Translations under genes and position numbers: made by a program | Shown here: positions 63,230 to 64,000 of the stretch, piece by piece | Layout of the letters: each line of letters opens with the position of its first letter | Numbering within the stretch: position 1 is the stretch's first letter | Assembly: GCF_036346875.1 (NCBI RefSeq) | Contig: NZ_CP107852.1 | Coordinates: forward strand, 3,720,001 to 3,784,000 | Reading direction: 5' to 3' | Origin: Nocardia sp. NBC_00508 | Lineage (GTDB): Bacteria > Actinomycetota > Actinomycetes > Mycobacteriales > Mycobacteriaceae | Length of the DNA stretch: 64,000 bases | Notes under the pieces: generated by a model | The model's input: the letters and a program-made list of their open reading frames with translations, nothing else | What the model was told of the DNA's origin: nothing | Databases searched by the model: none

Positions 63230-64000
63230 GTGAGCGGCGGCTTCATCAATTTTCAGAACGAGATCTACCTGGGTGGCCTGGGCGGGGCGGTGCCCGAATT
63301 GCCCATGACCGCTGCGGGTTTGGAATTGCGCGCGCAGGAGCGGCTGGACCCGGCGGCTTTCGCGTACGTGGCGGGCAGCGCCTCGGCGGAGCGTACCGCC
63401 GCGGCCAACCGGTCCGCCTTCGATCGGTACCGCATCCTGCCGCGGATGCTGCGCGGCGCGACCGGGCCCGGCGCCCGCGATCTCTCGGTCGAGGTGCTCG
63501 GGACCCGGCTGGCCGCCCCGGTGCTTACCGCGCCGATCGGCGTCCTCGAACTGCTGCACGAGGGCGGTGAGGTGATCGCGGCCGAGGTCACCAAGGAGCT
63601 GGGCATCGGTACGGTGCTGTCCACCGCGGCCTCCTCGACCATCGAAGAGGTCGGCGCGGCGGCCGGGGCGTGGTGGTATCAGCTGTACTGGCCTGCGGAC
63701 GACGAACTGGCCCGCTCGTTCGTCCAGCGTGCCGAGCGGGCGGGAGCCTCCGCGATCGTGGTGACCGTGGACACCCCGGCCCTCGGTTGGCGTCCACGTG
63801 ACCTGGAACTGGCGCATCTGCCGTTCCTGCACGGCAAGGGCATCGCCAACTACCTCTCCGATCCGGTGTTCCGTGGCAAGCTGCCCGCCGCGCCGGAGGA
63901 GAGCGAGGAGGCGATGCGGACGGCCATCCTCACCTGGGTCGGGTTGTTCGGTAACCACGCACTACGGCCCGCCGACCTCGCGCACCTGCGGGAATGGACC
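63230..64000 (+). CDS. FMN-dependent alpha-hydroxy acid oxidase (lactate 2-monooxygenase-like), partial
   Basis: The first 257 codons are present and the gene runs off the window. 'FQNEIYLGGLGGAVPELPMT' is the N-terminus of the lactate 2-monooxygenase-like group; 'AFAYVAGSASAERTAAANRS' is the (Y/F)..G(S/A) FMN-binding region; 'APVLTAPIGVLELLHEGGEV', 'STAASSTIEEVG' and 'WWYQLYWPADDE' follow the TIM barrel, and 'IVVTVDTPALGWRPRDLE' has the conserved Thr/Asp. It oxidises lactate or a related 2-hydroxy acid with FMN. The catalytic His-Arg part lies beyond the window. The GTG start is 7 nt after TACCGT (63217-63222), so it is probably leaderless. Confidence 0.9.
   Translation, partial: MSGGFINFQNEIYLGGLGGAVPELPMTAAGLELRAQERLDPAAFAYVAGSASAERTAAANRSAFDRYRILPRMLRGATGPGARDLSVEVLGTRLAAPVLTAPIGVLELLHEGGEVIAAEVTKELGIGTVLSTAASSTIEEVGAAAGAWWYQLYWPADDELARSFVQRAERAGASAIVVTVDTPALGWRPRDLELAHLPFLHGKGIANYLSDPVFRGKLPAAPEESEEAMRTAILTWVGLFGNHALRPADLAHLREWT

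Noticed and set aside
62347..63570. A 407-codon plus-strand frame before the hydroxy acid oxidase
   Set aside because: Antisense to the quinone oxidoreductase and Arg/His-rich; the true oxidase frame starts at 63230 in another frame.

Overview
The window is from a high-GC, mycolic-acid-making actinomycete, most likely Nocardia or a close relative. The genes for mycolate assembly, mycolyl transfer and arabinogalactan synthesis lie together, as in Mycobacterium, but with duplications, inversions and insertions not seen in M. tuberculosis. The genus is inferred from gene content; I had no database to check it.

Region 1 (1-17.5 kb, all +): a partial and three complete mycolyltransferases (antigen 85 type), the last with C-terminal LGFP repeats; a DUF732-like lipoprotein; a Culp6-type cutinase; an F420-type LLM oxidoreductase; then fadD32, pks13 and accD4, the mycolic acid condensation module. 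A strong hairpin separates accD4 from a convergent cyclophilin gene.

Region 2 (18-33.6 kb): one Emb arabinosyltransferase on + faces a second on -. A VapBC-type toxin-antitoxin pair, a likely Uma2 remnant and a small unknown gene lie between their 3' ends. The - strand then reads dprE1, dprE2, aftA, an unassigned GT-C-like membrane protein and emb: supply of decaprenyl-phospho-arabinose followed by its use. A GtrA-family gene diverges from dprE1.

Region 3 (33.5-45 kb): accessory and regulatory genes. These are a PPOX-fold flavoprotein, a molybdopterin oxidoreductase, an unknown protein, a DUF4282 membrane protein, an XRE/DUF5753 regulator, a divergent MarR/MFS pair, rmlC-rmlA and an HSL-type esterase. 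A seven-copy 37-bp tandem repeat follows rmlC.

Region 4 (45-64 kb): rmlB lies between two nearly identical secreted glycine-zipper proteins. Then come a DUF2142 membrane protein with a family 2 glycosyltransferase, a second GtrA, glfT2, an SDR, a QP-rich membrane protein, rsgA, glfT1-wzt-wzm, the proteasome activator bpa, a PLP-fold protein without its lysine, a quinone oxidoreductase, and the 5' part of an FMN-dependent alpha-hydroxy acid oxidase. RmlA/B/C make dTDP-rhamnose for the linker, GlfT1/GlfT2 build galactan, Wzm/Wzt probably export it, AftA and Emb add arabinan, and the mycolyltransferases add the mycolates made by FadD32/Pks13/AccD4.

At least eleven genes have a TANNNT hexamer exactly 6-8 nt before the start codon and no ribosome-binding site, so leaderless transcription looks common here. 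I used this to choose several starts. I saw no rRNA, tRNA, insertion sequence or CRISPR array.
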